Origin: Plectrocnemia conspersa
Lineage: Eukaryota; Arthropoda; Insecta; Trichoptera; Polycentropodidae
Length of the DNA stretch: 64,000 bases
Assembly (NCBI GenBank): GCA_009617715.1
Contig: VTFK01000341.1
Location: 186,001 to 250,000, forward strand
Direction: 5' to 3'
In this document: positions 24,868-37,147 of the stretch, in pieces
How the letters are laid out: the number at the start of each line of letters is the position of its first letter
Position numbering within the stretch: the stretch's first letter is position 1
Position numbers and translations under genes: made by a program
Notes under the pieces: generated by a model
Told to the model about the DNA's origin: nothing
Databases searched by the model: none
The model's input: the letters and a program-made list of their open reading frames with translations, nothing else

Positions 24868-27800
24868 TGGTAAGAGATTGCCAACCTTTTCTTTAATTTT
24901 AATTCCAATAAACTATTTTATTTTTTGTTTTATAATTTCTATTACAATATGTATATAATATTTTCAATTGTTTTTTCGTCTATTCTTTATATTTTTATTG
25001 ATCAAGCGTACCCCAGGTTACGTCAATTTATTTTTATTATAATAAAATTCAACGAATATGATACAAAAGATTAGCCCAAATGCGTAAAAATGGTAAAAAA
25101 AAACAAAAAGGACCCAATTAATAATAAATAAATTTAAAATACCATTTTTCTGGCAAAATAATAGCAGTACCGGACGAAAATGTCACTGTTTGTAATAGTC
25201 CTTGTTGATTATCAGTTGTGCTTTAGCTGTCGAGTGTTAACTCGTCTTTTGTATTTTATCGGTTAATACGCGCATTTAGGATGGCATTTTTTTAATAATA
25301 ATATTTTATCATTTTTTATATAAAATGTAGGGTTTTGTTCCAAACAAACGATTTTGTTGAGTTGCATCTTGTACGTATATTACAAAAAAAGCAATGCATC
25401 AAATACAAATTTGTGCGCATTCTTTTCACACAAAAAAATAGTTTTCCGTTAATTTAGTGTTTAAGAGTGATTTAACGTTTCGAGACGGATATGCTTATGA
25501 AATCTTAACTAAGTTTATTGTGCAGATAATTGGAACCCTAGTATTGCACAAAATGTTTTAAAATTATTTTAGCACAATTAATGACGATGCCTTGATTTCC
25601 TTTTTTTGACACGATAATCTTGACTATATTTGTTTCTCATAATGGCTTCTTATTCATTTTACTCATAATTACTATAATTTGTATCGTCTTATTTGACGCT
25701 TTAATATATTCTTTCGGTCTCGGATGTTTATACAGCTGCGCTAGTAGATGAATGGTCCATTTGTTTTGAGAGCATTTCCTTTGTAGCTCATTTAAAGTAT
25801 ATCACTGATATAATTGTTTTGCGACTTGTTCGTCAGTTGTGGTAAATCGTTGGTTCTTACAGTTACATATTTTATTTGATTTAAAATTTTCTTAAAAATT
25901 GTCTAGTTAAGCCATTTCTTCAGTTATATATCACATCATTTCTTGTTCAATAATTTTACAAATTGGGGACAGAGCTTTTATTAAGATTTTTTATTGACCT
26001 CGTCCTGAGATTTTTAATTAAATTCAGCTCGCAATGTATTGTAACCCTTCTAAAAATTAATGGTGGTCCAGACTTTGGGTCAGTACCAACAATTGCTTAC
26101 ATTATTATGTGATATAATATAATAAGGGGCAAAGCATCGTAACATCTTATTCTAATATTTTTTTTTGTAACGTTACCTTGCTGATTATATAAAATATATT
26201 ATAATTAAACATATATTTTTTATTAAACATTTTTTTTTGTAAAACATAGTTTTTTTATATATTTTTTTATTTCATTGATCTTTCTGATGCTGGAAAATGA
26301 TTCTGTGTTTCACAAATAAAAATACTTTTGGTATTTTTCGTTTATTTGTATATGATTTAGGCAATGAATATTTTAAATTAAATAAAACTATTCGAAAAAT
26401 TGGCATAGCCTTAATAAATTTGTTGCAAATGATAATATTAAGGTTGTGTAAGCTTGAGTTCAGAAAATGTTTATTATCCGAGGCAACCTTTCAAGTTCAT
26501 ACTTGGCTAATTTTTTATAGACCATTTAAAAAGTGTCTAATTATAAAATTGTACATTCTGTACGATGTTACTACTGCGCGAAGGTTGACGATGCCCCGCT
26601 CTTCTTCTCATATCTGTGCAATCTGAATTCCAATGTAAATGTGTGAAGTAAAAAGTGAATTTTACTTAACATAATCAGCTATTTCTTAATTCTTAAGTGA
26701 AAATGCCAATTGGCGTAATTATTCACAACGTTACGACCTTCATAACGGTAGCACTCTCCGTTTTGTTATTCATTAGAAAAGTATTTATTAATGAATTGTC
26801 CGCTTGATGATTGTCAAAAAACTAATATTATTCAATTTTCTAGAAATCTTCTCGTCGACGATAGAAATAAATCACGACGAAAATCATAATTGGAGTCAAA
26901 CCGATTCATTAAAAAGATTTAATTAGATAAATTTTCACTCGTCGCTAATTATGCCGCTTACAATAATAATAATAAGCAGTGTAATAAACAAGTTGAGCGA
27001 ACGTCGAGAGATTTGCTAATTTGTCAATACTTACTGTACTGTTATTGCTATTTTATTTATTTTATTCATTTTCACTTTTTTCTGTTAGAATGTAGTATGT
27101 GATATTGTACGTAGGTACTACTTTATGGAATTAATTTCACTTATTCTGATTTGGTTTTAATTACTTATTATTTATTATGCGGTTCTGTTAGGTACATATT
27201 TTTATTTCACTAATATATAAATATATATTAAGTATCAGTGTTGGGCGCTAGTGATAAAACGGGAGAGTCCAAATAAATCGAATAGAGTAGTCGTGAGAAG
27301 CTGATTTGTTGTGGTGTTTATTCCTGAGGGTTCTGGTGCTTTCTATCTTTGCATTATGTAGAATCTTTTACATACATAATGATATAATTTACACAAAATT
27401 GCACCACTATAATACGGATAGTACATGGATTTTTAATCTGTGGGGTATGCCTCCCAGATGAATATGTCAACTATTAGGAAGCAAAACGTCAAAGAAAATG
27501 TAGTAATTACAATTTGCATTCACGGATAACTTAAGACCTACATTGCAAGAATATTTTTCAGAAATACACAAAAGATACCTCGCACAATTGATAAAATCTG
27601 CTTGTAGAAAATGGGAAAAAGACTGTTTAAATTAAAGTATTACGTTGGCATTATTATTTAAATCAATGAGTTGCTATGCAAAACATACTGCATTCGTAAA
27701 ATATATAATTTGCAATATATTCAGAAAGCTTTTGGCTTCAGTCTCGGTCGGTCTCAAAAATAAAAGACAATTTATGTACAAATATAAATGTGTATGGATA

Positions 27801-28500
27801 CATCTAAAAACGCCTTTTGTGGGAGTGCGCCGCTACTGGTGCACCGCCTGTTACACTTTTTTATGCGCGAGATCTAAATTTAAAATCTTGGAGCATTTAA
27901 ACTTTTTTCTCATTCAAGTTTTCTTGCTCATTTTATTTTGTTAGTGAATGTAGGTCTCATGTCGGGTGACAATTCTACTGCTTTATAATGCTGCAGTAAT
28001 GCCTGGCAGCAGGCTTCGATCCAAATTATTTTTTTTGCCCCCTTTTTATATTAATATTTTAAAAGAAGATTTTTTGACAACGAATTTTTGTGTGTATTTT
28101 TTTAAGGTAAAAACCTTATTTTATAAAAAATAAAATGTATTTATATAAAAATAATAGTAAAAAATACAGTATGATTTTAAACATTTAATTTTATAAAAGC
28201 CAATATTTTTAAAAATCAATCAAATAGTATAAACACATTTTTCTTTAATCCAATTTTTGCCGCACCCCGAATCTGCCGCTCCCGTGCAAATGTCAAGTTT
28301 ACCTTCCCCCTAAATCTGAATCTGCCTGGCACTTTGCTGATGTGTGCCAACCTTATAGACAGTTCGTAAAATTATGGATTCATAACCCATCTCTAGAAAT
28401 TATGCTATTTTGTTCACTGCTACATACTTATTGTTCTTTAAGACGCATTTAATTGTTACAATGCTACTAAAGAAATAAATGACTGGGCGCTGCTTCACTT
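24868..28500. other. non-coding stretch with a TAAT-rich conserved-looking block
   Basis: No gene is supported. About 26,690-27,010 is notable for dense homeodomain-core motifs (TAATTA, ATTAAT, CAATTGG) in less repetitive sequence and may be regulatory. Short open frames at 26,297 and 27,645 have no recognisable domain. Confidence 0.3.
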
Positions 28501-28504
28501 CAGC

Positions 28505-28910
28505 TAAGGTAACCAGATTTTGAAAATATCAAAGGAGGACAGTAAAATTAAAAGGTCATCTCGAAAACTTTTTTTCAATGAGAATAAATTACTACGAGAG
28601 CTAAAACATGTCATTTTTGCCTTCTGAGAAGTGATAATTGTTTTTGTGCCCTCCTATTGACCAAAATTCTTCAAAATTTTATATCAGAAGTCCGTATTAA
28701 TATTGGTAACAAGAGGTATTATAATTTTAAAACATAGTTTATTAACGAATTGCAGACAAACTATAGAGCAATATGCGAGATGCGACGCTTGTTTATACTT
28801 TTTTTCCGCTTGTTCCGATTTAAATTGGCTAAGTCTATATTTTGGACTTGACCTAATGAAAGTTCTAAAATTGTAATTAGTTTTAAAACTTTCATTTGGT
28901 TACGCCAACT
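28505..28910. repeat. composite repeat: MITE end plus hairpin-family copy
   Basis: The segment begins AAGGTAACCAGATTTT, matching an end of the small MITE at 63,429. From 28,610 it continues with the hairpin-family sequence (CTTCTGAGAAGTGATAAT, CTCCTATTGACCAAAATTC) up to the terminal palindrome around CCTAATGAAAGTTCTAAAA. Confidence 0.6.
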
Positions 28911-28929
28911 GGTTAGTCGCCTGTGCGTC

Positions 28930-29640
28930 GCCTCGCTAGTCACTCGGGCGACTCCGTGCCTGCTGGGGGTAAACATCCAATTAAAGCTATACAAAGTACA
29001 GAAGTATAACTACATGGAATCCATTGCGTGCACCACGGCCGTTACCAGTAATAAGGCCCTACGAGTCCAACCCTTATGGGTGGATACCCAGTTTGTGACG
29101 GCCGGGTGAGTGGGTCCCCCATCCCCCGTATGTGATTAGAGATATATTAATGTTAATCTCGCTGGCTGGCCGGCATTGCATTGCACTGCGTATCATCCTT
29201 GTAACAGCACCCCCCCCCTCCGAGTCTACGGGGGGTGTTTATGCTGCCTTTGTCGCAGCCTTAGCCCTCGGACCCCAGGAGGAGCCAAACCCTTTAGCCC
29301 GCTTTCGTTACTCTGCTATACTTTGTTCGTCCTAGATAGTGCCTCGCGCTCTACTTCAAACGGCCAGCCCGAGAGGTCACTTCCCCTCGAGGGTTTGGGA
29401 TTTAACCTAAGAAGGGTCCCTTGTTATCCCACATTGTTGGTATATAAAATACATTGAACGCGCTACTTCTCCATCCGTTGCAGTGCACCACTGCCATTTA
29501 CAGGTACTAGAGCCCTACGAGTCCAACCTCAACAGACGAGCCCCGTGGCAGAAATTTCTCACCTCCATAGTACTGGTGTAAACGTTTGACCAGTGGCCGC
29601 CGGTATATAAAGTACAGTCGCCCAGCGACTAGTCGACAGT
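28930..29640. mobile_element. GC-rich element with weak terminal inverted repeats
   Basis: This is an abrupt GC-rich island. The left edge CTAGTCACTCGGGCGACT (about 28,936) is similar to the inverse of the right edge AGTCGCCCAGCGACTAG (about 29,614-29,631). Internally, GCCCTACGAGTCCAACC occurs twice (about 29,057 and 29,511). There is no transposase, only short overlapping frames. Best read as a non-autonomous transposon derivative. Confidence 0.45.
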
Positions 29641-30240
29641 GTGTAATGGGCCTACTGATGATAAATTTAAGAATGCATAAAAGCAATAAATTATCAGCGT
29701 TATTTTTATTTAATAAAACATATATTTGTTTACATGATTAGGTTTCAATGGAAATAAATTCTACTGAATAATATTATTCAATCGAGTTTACCGACGTCAC
29801 GCATTTGTAAATTGCTTCGAATATATTAATCATGGCAACTCTCATGACTTGTCAGTTGATTCAATAACTTCGTTTGGTCGTTATTAGTGCTATTTGTCAG
29901 TTTTAAAGATAAAAAGTAAAAGGTAAATACCCATTATTATAGTAGTTATGGCCAAAATTTACTCGAAAAAAAGAATATGTCAAATTCAACTATTGGTTAT
30001 ACTGACAGCCCACGTGTATGCTTCGTTGGTCGAGTTCAACTTTTTCTAAGCATTTGTAATTTATTTATTTATATTTTTTATTACGTGAAAAACAATTTTA
30101 TTTTGAAATTATTAATTCATATTATAATTATATGCAATACCACGTAAATATTCTATGATATTTTTTCTATCGTACCTCAAAACCTTTATAAAAAATCTTC
30201 ATAACGTCTACATTGCGCTGATGTTCAAAACCTGCTATAT
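29641..30240. other. non-coding stretch, no gene seen
   Basis: AT-rich sequence between two transposon relics, with no recognisable feature. Confidence 0.3.
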
Positions 30241-31176
30241 TTCTCTCATAATAAACATCATAGCTTTTTCTGAGACCATTGATATAAATTCATAAATTTG
30301 GATGACTTGAACTGCTACCAAAGCTGGTGGCAGTTTCCGATGACATGCTTCGGAAAAATAATTGGTCCTATCACATCTGTTTAATGTTCTATGATAAACA
30401 GACCAAACACTGGAGGGAAAAATTGGTGGAGCCCTAGTTCTATTGTTTCTTAGCCGATCTATAAAGGCGTTCGTAAACCATTCTAAAATTGGTTCTAATT
30501 CATTGGATAAATCATTCCCTAGTTCAGAAATAGCATGTATAATATATTAGTAATCGTTTTTTAATTTAAAGCCAATTGCGCATCAGAATTGTATCTGTTC
30601 AAAAGATTACCTGAAGCTAAGAGAAAAAAGCAACCATTTATGTTAGCTTGTGGAAATACCGTACGCAAAGCTTGACAAATTGCAATTTCATAATCAACAT
30701 TTATATTTTCGGGATCAAGTAATAGCCACATTATCGTATAAAATAATTTTGTGAATGTTTCAAGTCTTATTAGGTAATAAACAAAATATAACAGGGAAAA
30801 CAGAACCTCCATCCTTTTTAGCCAAAATCACAAAAATTTGAAAGTAAAAATGTGCCATCCACAAATATTTCTTTCATGCTTTGGCTCTACATTACATGAC
30901 TTTCAAACAAATTAAGATGCTCATTGGATCGACTTGTACTGATCCAGAATCAGCTAAAAGAAAATGTTCAAATTGTGATAAACTGAATTCATAAGTTAAA
31001 TATTCTACAGGAATAATTATTGTTTCCCTAGAATCAGGATTAATTGAGGCCTCTAATTTATTAAATCTTCTTCTTTTATTATTACTGCAAAGACTGCTTT
31101 GATTTGGAAGCATTCCGTGTACTGCAGAAGTAACATTTTCTAAAATTAGAGTTTTGATTTGTGATGGGTTGCTCAT
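30240..31176 (-). pseudogene. Mutator-like (MULE, FLYWCH-type) transposase relic
   Basis: Read on the minus strand, fragments of a MULE transposase occur in order but with stops and frame changes. First is an upstream segment (31,176-30,892). Then comes NVDYEIAICQALRTVFPQAN with NGCFF (about 30,700-30,640), the conserved DFE..A....FP.A...GCFFH block. This is followed by a stretch with WFTNAFIDRL and PPIFPSSVW, then FSEACHRKL near 30,350. The catalytic histidine region is disrupted. It is not functional. Confidence 0.75.
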
Positions 31177-31303
31177 TGTCGCATCTGCTAATTTTTTAAC
31201 TCATTGCGTTATTACTCTGTCCGTATTTCCAGAACTGCTACATTCTAGAAATTAAAAGCACCCGTTCTGATTTCTGTAGTGCAACTGGCTCCGAGGTGTG
31301 GAT

Positions 31304-31344
31304 GCGCAACATTGTATAGCGACTGTTCCTATACAATGTCGCGC
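31304..31344. repeat. short perfect palindrome
   Basis: GCGCAACATTGTATAG and its near-exact inverse CTATACAATGTCGCGC are separated by a 9-base loop. It lies just upstream (minus-strand sense) of the MULE relic and could be a remnant of an element terminus. Confidence 0.5.
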
Positions 31345-31826
31345 AACTTTGATGCTAGGTTTGTGCTAGGCTTTAGAATTTTCTTTAAGATAAAATGAAT
31401 TATGATGAAAAATTGCAATATAAATGCTATCGATAAATAACCAATAAAAATGTTATCGATAAAGACTGAATTGCCAGTTATAAAAATTTAAAAAAAATTC
31501 TCAATGGTAAGTGTTCTGTTTTAAATTGACATTTTCAGAATTATCGATTATATTATTATGACACAATTTTAATTTAAAATATGCCCAACATATTTACATA
31601 TATTTTAACATGCCCTGTTATTCAATGAGATAAAATATATTATAAAAAAAAAATCAAAACAATTTCATTATCAGTCAAGTCATAATTTATATTAATTACA
31701 TTCAATTTGTCTTTATGGAACATTGCTATGTTTGATAGTTTATTATCACAAATATTTTTTTATTTGTACAAAATTTTAATGAACGAATATTTTTAATAGA
31801 TGTTTGATGAACGAAATTGATCCACA

Positions 31827-31891
31827 ATGCGAATTTTATTATGTAGACTTTATACGACGATATCGAGTAAAAAGTTTACACAAAGCCACAG
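31827..31891 (+). CDS. possible alternative first exon encoding a mitochondrial presequence for MTHFD2
   Basis: An ATG at 31,827 opens 21 codons reading MRILLCRLYTTISSKKFTQS followed by His. It is rich in Arg/Lys/Ser/Thr with no acidic residue, the composition of a mitochondrial targeting peptide. It ends at CACAG|GTATTT, a usable donor. Joining to acceptor AGs at 32,478 or 32,484 keeps the frame into the MTHFD2 body, while a third AG at 32,450 would give an immediate stop. MTHFD2 enzymes are mitochondrial, and the plain start at 32,474 has no obvious presequence. The splice is inferred, not seen. Confidence 0.4.
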
Positions 31892-32473
31892 GTATTTTTA
31901 ATAAATTAGATAAATTAGATTTTGTGTGTAAATTCTAGATTATGTTCAAGTTGTAACTAATATTTGAGTCAATATCAGACATGTCAAACATTTATGGTTT
32001 CTCTAATATATTATGCATACATATATGTAGAGACAATGAGCATCTTAAAAAATCTGAAAAGTTTTATTTTTATAAAAAATATTTCAAAATTGTATTTCAC
32101 TTTAAATACAGATTTATATTAAAATCAATATTACTTGATCAAGTTTAATTATTTCACTTATTACCCAAATTTTTCTGTTATTCTACTTTTGATAAAATTA
32201 GTTCAGTAAGTTTTTCATTCTCAATTAATATATATAAGATGTAACGTGTCTTATATTGATTCTAAACATCAAAATTATATATGTTATATATAATATGATC
32301 TATTTAATAGTTGCATGTTTTGTTTTTGATTTGCTGTAATACAATTTATATTATATTTCATTAATACGATAGGCGATAATATTGCATCTAAATACAATCT
32401 GGCAATACTGTTTTATTTTTACTTGCACATTGAAATCTTGCTTATCATAGGATCATAAAGTGACCCACTTGTA

Positions 32474-35400
32474 ATGAGTTCCAGCAAAATGGCGAAGATA
32501 TTGGATGGTGTGGCATTATCGAAAACATTAAAGCTGGAATTAAAAGAAAACATCAAATCATGGGTTTCGCAAGGTTATCGAAACCCACATTTAGCGTGCA
32601 TTTTAGTTGGCAATGATCCAGCTAGTGCAACATATGTTAGCAAAAAAGTTGAAGCTGCGGAATTTGTAGGTAAGATACTTATCTAATAATAATATTCCAA
32701 TTTGTCCGAACAACGGTGGCCCCTGGTTTATTTTATTAAAAACTTTTGAAGTAATTGCTTTAGCTCATGCTTTTTCACGATGTATACAAAATAAGTCAAT
32801 CCATATGAATTTGTATTGAAAATAATATTTTTTTTATTATTCATTTTATGTCACTGGTTGTAATGTCTTTAAAAATTCCGCAACATTTGTAAATTTTGTA
32901 AGTCGTTGACTAAAACCCGAAAGATCTGAGTTCGAATCTAATATGGGCTTGTAAAAATAGTTTATAATTAATAAAATAGCTGTCACTGATTTACATACTT
33001 TGATTTCAATCTGGTGTCTCATTATTTAGTAGTTGTTATTGTAATGCATTGCGCTAATGCTTGTTATGCTTCAACGGAAGATTTACAATACATAAAATTT
33101 AATGTGTTATCCATTATTGGATTGCTTACTACTTGTTAATTTCTCGATGTATTTTTTCTGCTACCATATTTTTTTTAACAAAATAATATGCTAACTATTT
33201 AATAATATCGACAGGAATCAAATGCACGTTGGAAAAGTATGAAGAAATCACGCAAAAAGACCTGATTGACAAAATTGATGTTTTAAACAAATCTGACGAC
33301 GTTGACGGTATCTTGATTCAACTTCCTCTCCCGGAGACAATCAACGAGCGAGACATATGCAATGCTGTATGCCCCGCAAAAGACGTGGATGGATTCCACA
33401 TCGAGAACGTAGGAATGTTTTGCCTGGACATGGATGCGATGCTGCCGTGTACAGCACTCGGGGTTATGGAGATCATTAAACGATATAATATCGAAACCTT
33501 TGGAAAGAGCGCCGTCGTAGTTGGAAGATCCAAGAATGTGGGAATGCCAATAGCGATGCTTCTGCACTCTGACGGAAATCACGAATCGAGGAATGGAATG
33601 GATGCAACTGTTACCATTTGTCATCGGTATACTCCTCCGGAGCAGTTGGCGATGTTTTGTAAAAATGCTGACATAATCGTCAGCGCTACTGGCATCAGAA
33701 ATTTGATTAAAGCGGATATGGTTAAGCCTGGAGCTGTCATTATTGATGTTGGCATAATAAGATTCACGGATCCTGAAACAGGAAAAACTCGATTAGGTGG
33801 CGACGTGGATTATGAAGGTTTGTATAAATATTATTAACTGATACGTCTAAGCTTCCTGTGCCGTAGCACTCCACAGAGGTATCCGTTTTGAGTGTAAACG
33901 GACTATTTCTCACATGGCAACTGCTCACAAGGCAATTTCTCACTCGTAAATTGGTCACAAATCACTTACAAGATGATTGCTCATACAAATATTTCTCACA
34001 CGAGTCATTATTTACACTCACACAAATATGTTGTTACTACAATACCTAATTAGTAATTTATATTATGTGCGACAGCTCTCAAAAAATGTAAAACATTATT
34101 ACTGTCATAATTCACAACTGCTATGAAAAGTATTTCAACGCAATTCAACAGATATTGCCACTGGCAAAAAATGTTATTTTGACATTGGATCATCATCAAA
34201 AAATTTGTTATGTATATATATTTTTAGACGACTGTTTTATAATTATGTTTATATCATGTAAAATTGCTAACTCCATATTTAACCACTTTACAGGAGAAAC
34301 AAAAAACTACATGGACAACTTGAAAATAAGAAAATAAAATAATATCTCAAGTTTGTAGTGTTTAATTGGAAATTTTGGAGATAGCAATTTTTTGAGTGTG
34401 CATACGAATATAGGTACAATATGACATTGTTAAGTCATTTTCAACTAAAAGTTACACTTTAAGCCATCGATATGCTTTCGATTTTTAAATCATAAATACC
34501 TAATTGTCACATTATTTAACCTGGGTATTTTTGTTGTAAAACTGGACAAAATTATTTAAAAAATAGTGTATGAATATTTTATTTCAATCAATAGAATTCT
34601 TTTTTATTTTGTGTGCCACTAAAATTGAAATTAAATAACTTTCCTTAAACCGTGTGAGCAATCGATTTGTGACCGATTTTCGTATAAGAAGTTGCCTTGT
34701 GACTAGTGCTTTTTGTCAAAATTTTATCGACTCACATTGTTCAGTGTCAATTAATTAGATAAGCATTATCTGACAGAGGTCATAAACTAACTCGACCTCC
34801 CAAAGATATGAAACTAAAGATGGACTTTTACAATGATAAAAAAAGAGGTGATAAACAAAATCAGTGACCTAAAATTAAAAAAATGTAAAGCTTAGTGTCC
34901 CCGTTACCAAATGGACAGGTACAAACAAAGATGATACATGGATGTCCAAATTTATTATTTAAAGAAGATGAAAATCATTGGAATGGTTACGATACAAGGA
35001 AGCTGCAATATAGAAAATATTTTTAAGTTATTGAGTGAAAAATTATCTTCATTTCGGAATCAGTATTAAAGATTATGTCATGGTTTTCATTAATGGTTCT
35101 GCTGTGATGTTAAAATTGAATAACTCTCCCCAACTTAAATGTAAAAAAAAATATAGTAAAGAAATCAACGAACGTATTGAAGATGCCGATGATGACTCAT
35201 TTAAGGATTTCGATATAGATTCAGATGCGGAACTCACCAACATAAAACTTGCACCAAGAAACGATAAGCAGCACTAGAAAAATTGTGAAGATTTTTAAAT
35301 ATTCTCCCATATGAAATAACATTTTATAAAAGTATGTATTTGAAATTGAGAAATAAAATGAACCTTATTTTAGACATGAAAACCAGATGGAACACAATGA

Positions 35401-36863
35401 AGGCGATGCTAGACTGCTTTTTACGACTTAAGCAACAAGGTAAAAATGCACTGTGATCTATGGAACAAAGCCTATTTAATTATTACTGAAAGGGTACTTA
35501 ACATCCAATAAAGATCACAGTAGAGTACCTTAGTAGAGAAATGTTTACATTAATGACAACCGAAGGGGACTTAAAATTTTTGTTAAAACAATTGGAAAAT
35601 ATCAATTATAAGCTAAGCTTGAAATTTCAACGGGCAATTAAAGAGAAATTAAATAATGAAAGAAACCAGACGTTAATGTCATTAATTAAATATTTTCAAA
35701 ATTTATAATATTTCACCAATCAAAAAAAGAATGACTTCCTTAGTTATTGTTTAAAAGCAGAAATTTGTAAAATGGAGAAAAAAAATATTCGCAGATTATT
35801 CAATGGCTCGATAAATACTAAGGATCTTCGCAACTACATCCAATCATTAGAATCCATAGAAGTCATTGAAGAAATTGAAAATTTATCATTGGCTCAACAA
35901 TTAGAGAAAGATATTTTTTTCAACCTTACAAAGAGTAGTGTAAGAAAATCAACATCTTACGGATTAATGGAGAAAGAATACAAAATATTTAAATCGAGGG
36001 GCAAGAGAACAAATAATTTATAATGCCTATTTAAAGCCTTGTTGTCGATTAAACCAACATCAACATAAAACCAGAGGAATTTTTCCACAGTCGAAAATTT
36101 TTTAACAAAAAAAATAATGAGTTTATTCGATTTTACTTTAGATGGCATGCGTTTGTGCAAGGGGTTATTTTAAGATTAATATGTAATGTATCTTATATTA
36201 ATCCATACATATAATAATATATTATAAATTTTGTACCATTCTTCTAGTTATTTTAGATTTCAATTAGATAATATGATAAAATAAATCGAAAAAAACGATA
36301 ACAGTAAATATACGTACATGTATTACATAAATTTTTTCATTCATCAAAATTTATCGAAAAATTTGAGAACTGAAGTCAAGAACTCTCATTTCTTGAGAAA
36401 TGAAAATCATTGAGAAATCAGAATGCCTACTTGTAATTAATGTTCATGTGACCAATTGCCACGAGAGTGATGATCACCAAACCGTTTTGAAAAAACCATT
36501 CATTGATGAACTTTTTATATCCTCGTAAAACTTTTTTTGCCTACCAAAGTGTGTAAAAAATTGCAATGAAAATATAAGTTTACTTTTCATCTACGGATTT
36601 TCTTGTGAACTGAGTTAATATAATGTAATGCGACTATAATTTTTATTGTAAATTGAGTAAAATTAATGTAATGCGACTCATAAAAATGTCATTATTCTAT
36701 AAAAAAATCAAATCACTAATAAAAAACAATTATTTCAGAAGTATCGAAGAAAGCGAGCGCAATTACACCTGTACCAGGTGGTGTTGGGCCCATGACGGTG
36801 ACGATGCTGATGAGTAACACCTTTAAAGCCGCTAAGAATATCGCCATGAAATTGAATATCTAA
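32474..36863 (+). CDS. Nmdmc: Bifunctional methylenetetrahydrofolate dehydrogenase/cyclohydrolase, MTHFD2 type (NMDMC)
   Basis: Coding exons 32,474-32,669, 33,215-33,817 and 36,739-36,863 join in frame (GT/AG borders) to 307 residues, the family's usual length. The enzyme oxidises 5,10-methylene-THF and hydrolyses 5,10-methenyl-THF to 10-formyl-THF, normally in the mitochondrial matrix. Visible signatures are the catalytic Y54/K58 pair in [12 protein letters not shown], the folate-site block [21 protein letters not shown], the Rossmann-type [26 protein letters not shown], and the C-terminal [16 protein letters not shown] block on exon 3. The start at 32,474 is the first in-frame Met of this exon; a separate presequence exon may exist at 31,827. 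Intron 2 (2.9 kb) is filled with transposon relics and intron 1 carries a SINE. An AATAAA lies near 37,084. Family assignment is secure; the presequence is inference. Confidence 0.95.
32890..33095 (+). repeat. tRNA-derived SINE-like repeat, copy 2, in MTHFD2 intron 1
   Basis: Contains box-B-like GAGTTCGAATCT (about 32,929), then TCTCATTATTTAGTAGTTGTT and GGAAGATTTACAATA, matching the copy at 11,735-11,985 in order. Confidence 0.5.
33880..34720. mobile_element. inverted-repeat element in MTHFD2 intron 2
   Basis: The left part contains CTCACAAGGCAATTTCTCAC, AAATTGGTCACAAATC and GATTGCTCATAC. The right part (about 34,650-34,710) contains these in inverse order as GTGTGAGCAATCGATTTGTG, GACCGATTTTCG and AAGTTGCCTTGTGAC. 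The two arms are about 70 bases each and diverged. The interior has no transposase, so this is a non-autonomous element. Confidence 0.65.
34780..36180 (+). pseudogene. degenerate hAT transposase in MTHFD2 intron 2
   Basis: Plus-strand fragments appear in transposase order with frame breaks and stops: a piece near 35,035-35,277, [20 protein letters not shown] at about 35,374-35,433 (the hAT RWN.T..ML..F block), a 35,772-36,023 segment, and the C-terminal dimerisation region ([11 protein letters not shown], then FSTVENF) at about 36,034-36,105. It is clearly inactive and lies in the sense orientation of the host gene. Confidence 0.75.
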
Positions 36864-37147
36864 AAAAATGTGATACTTTGCAATACATTCTATAGTATTA
36901 TTTTTTCCTTACTGGTATCAAATACCAGGGGTCTAATTTAAGTTAAAAGTGATTTGGTTTATATGCTTTTTTCTCATTTAATGGACTGTATTTTAGAATG
37001 CAATTCCACATTTATGTATTTATTTTACACACATTATACGGTGCTATGTCTATATAATACATAATAATACAATTTAATAGAATAATAAATGCATTTTATT
37101 TCTCTAATAATTAAATCTAATGCAATAAATAATATTTACAAATACAT

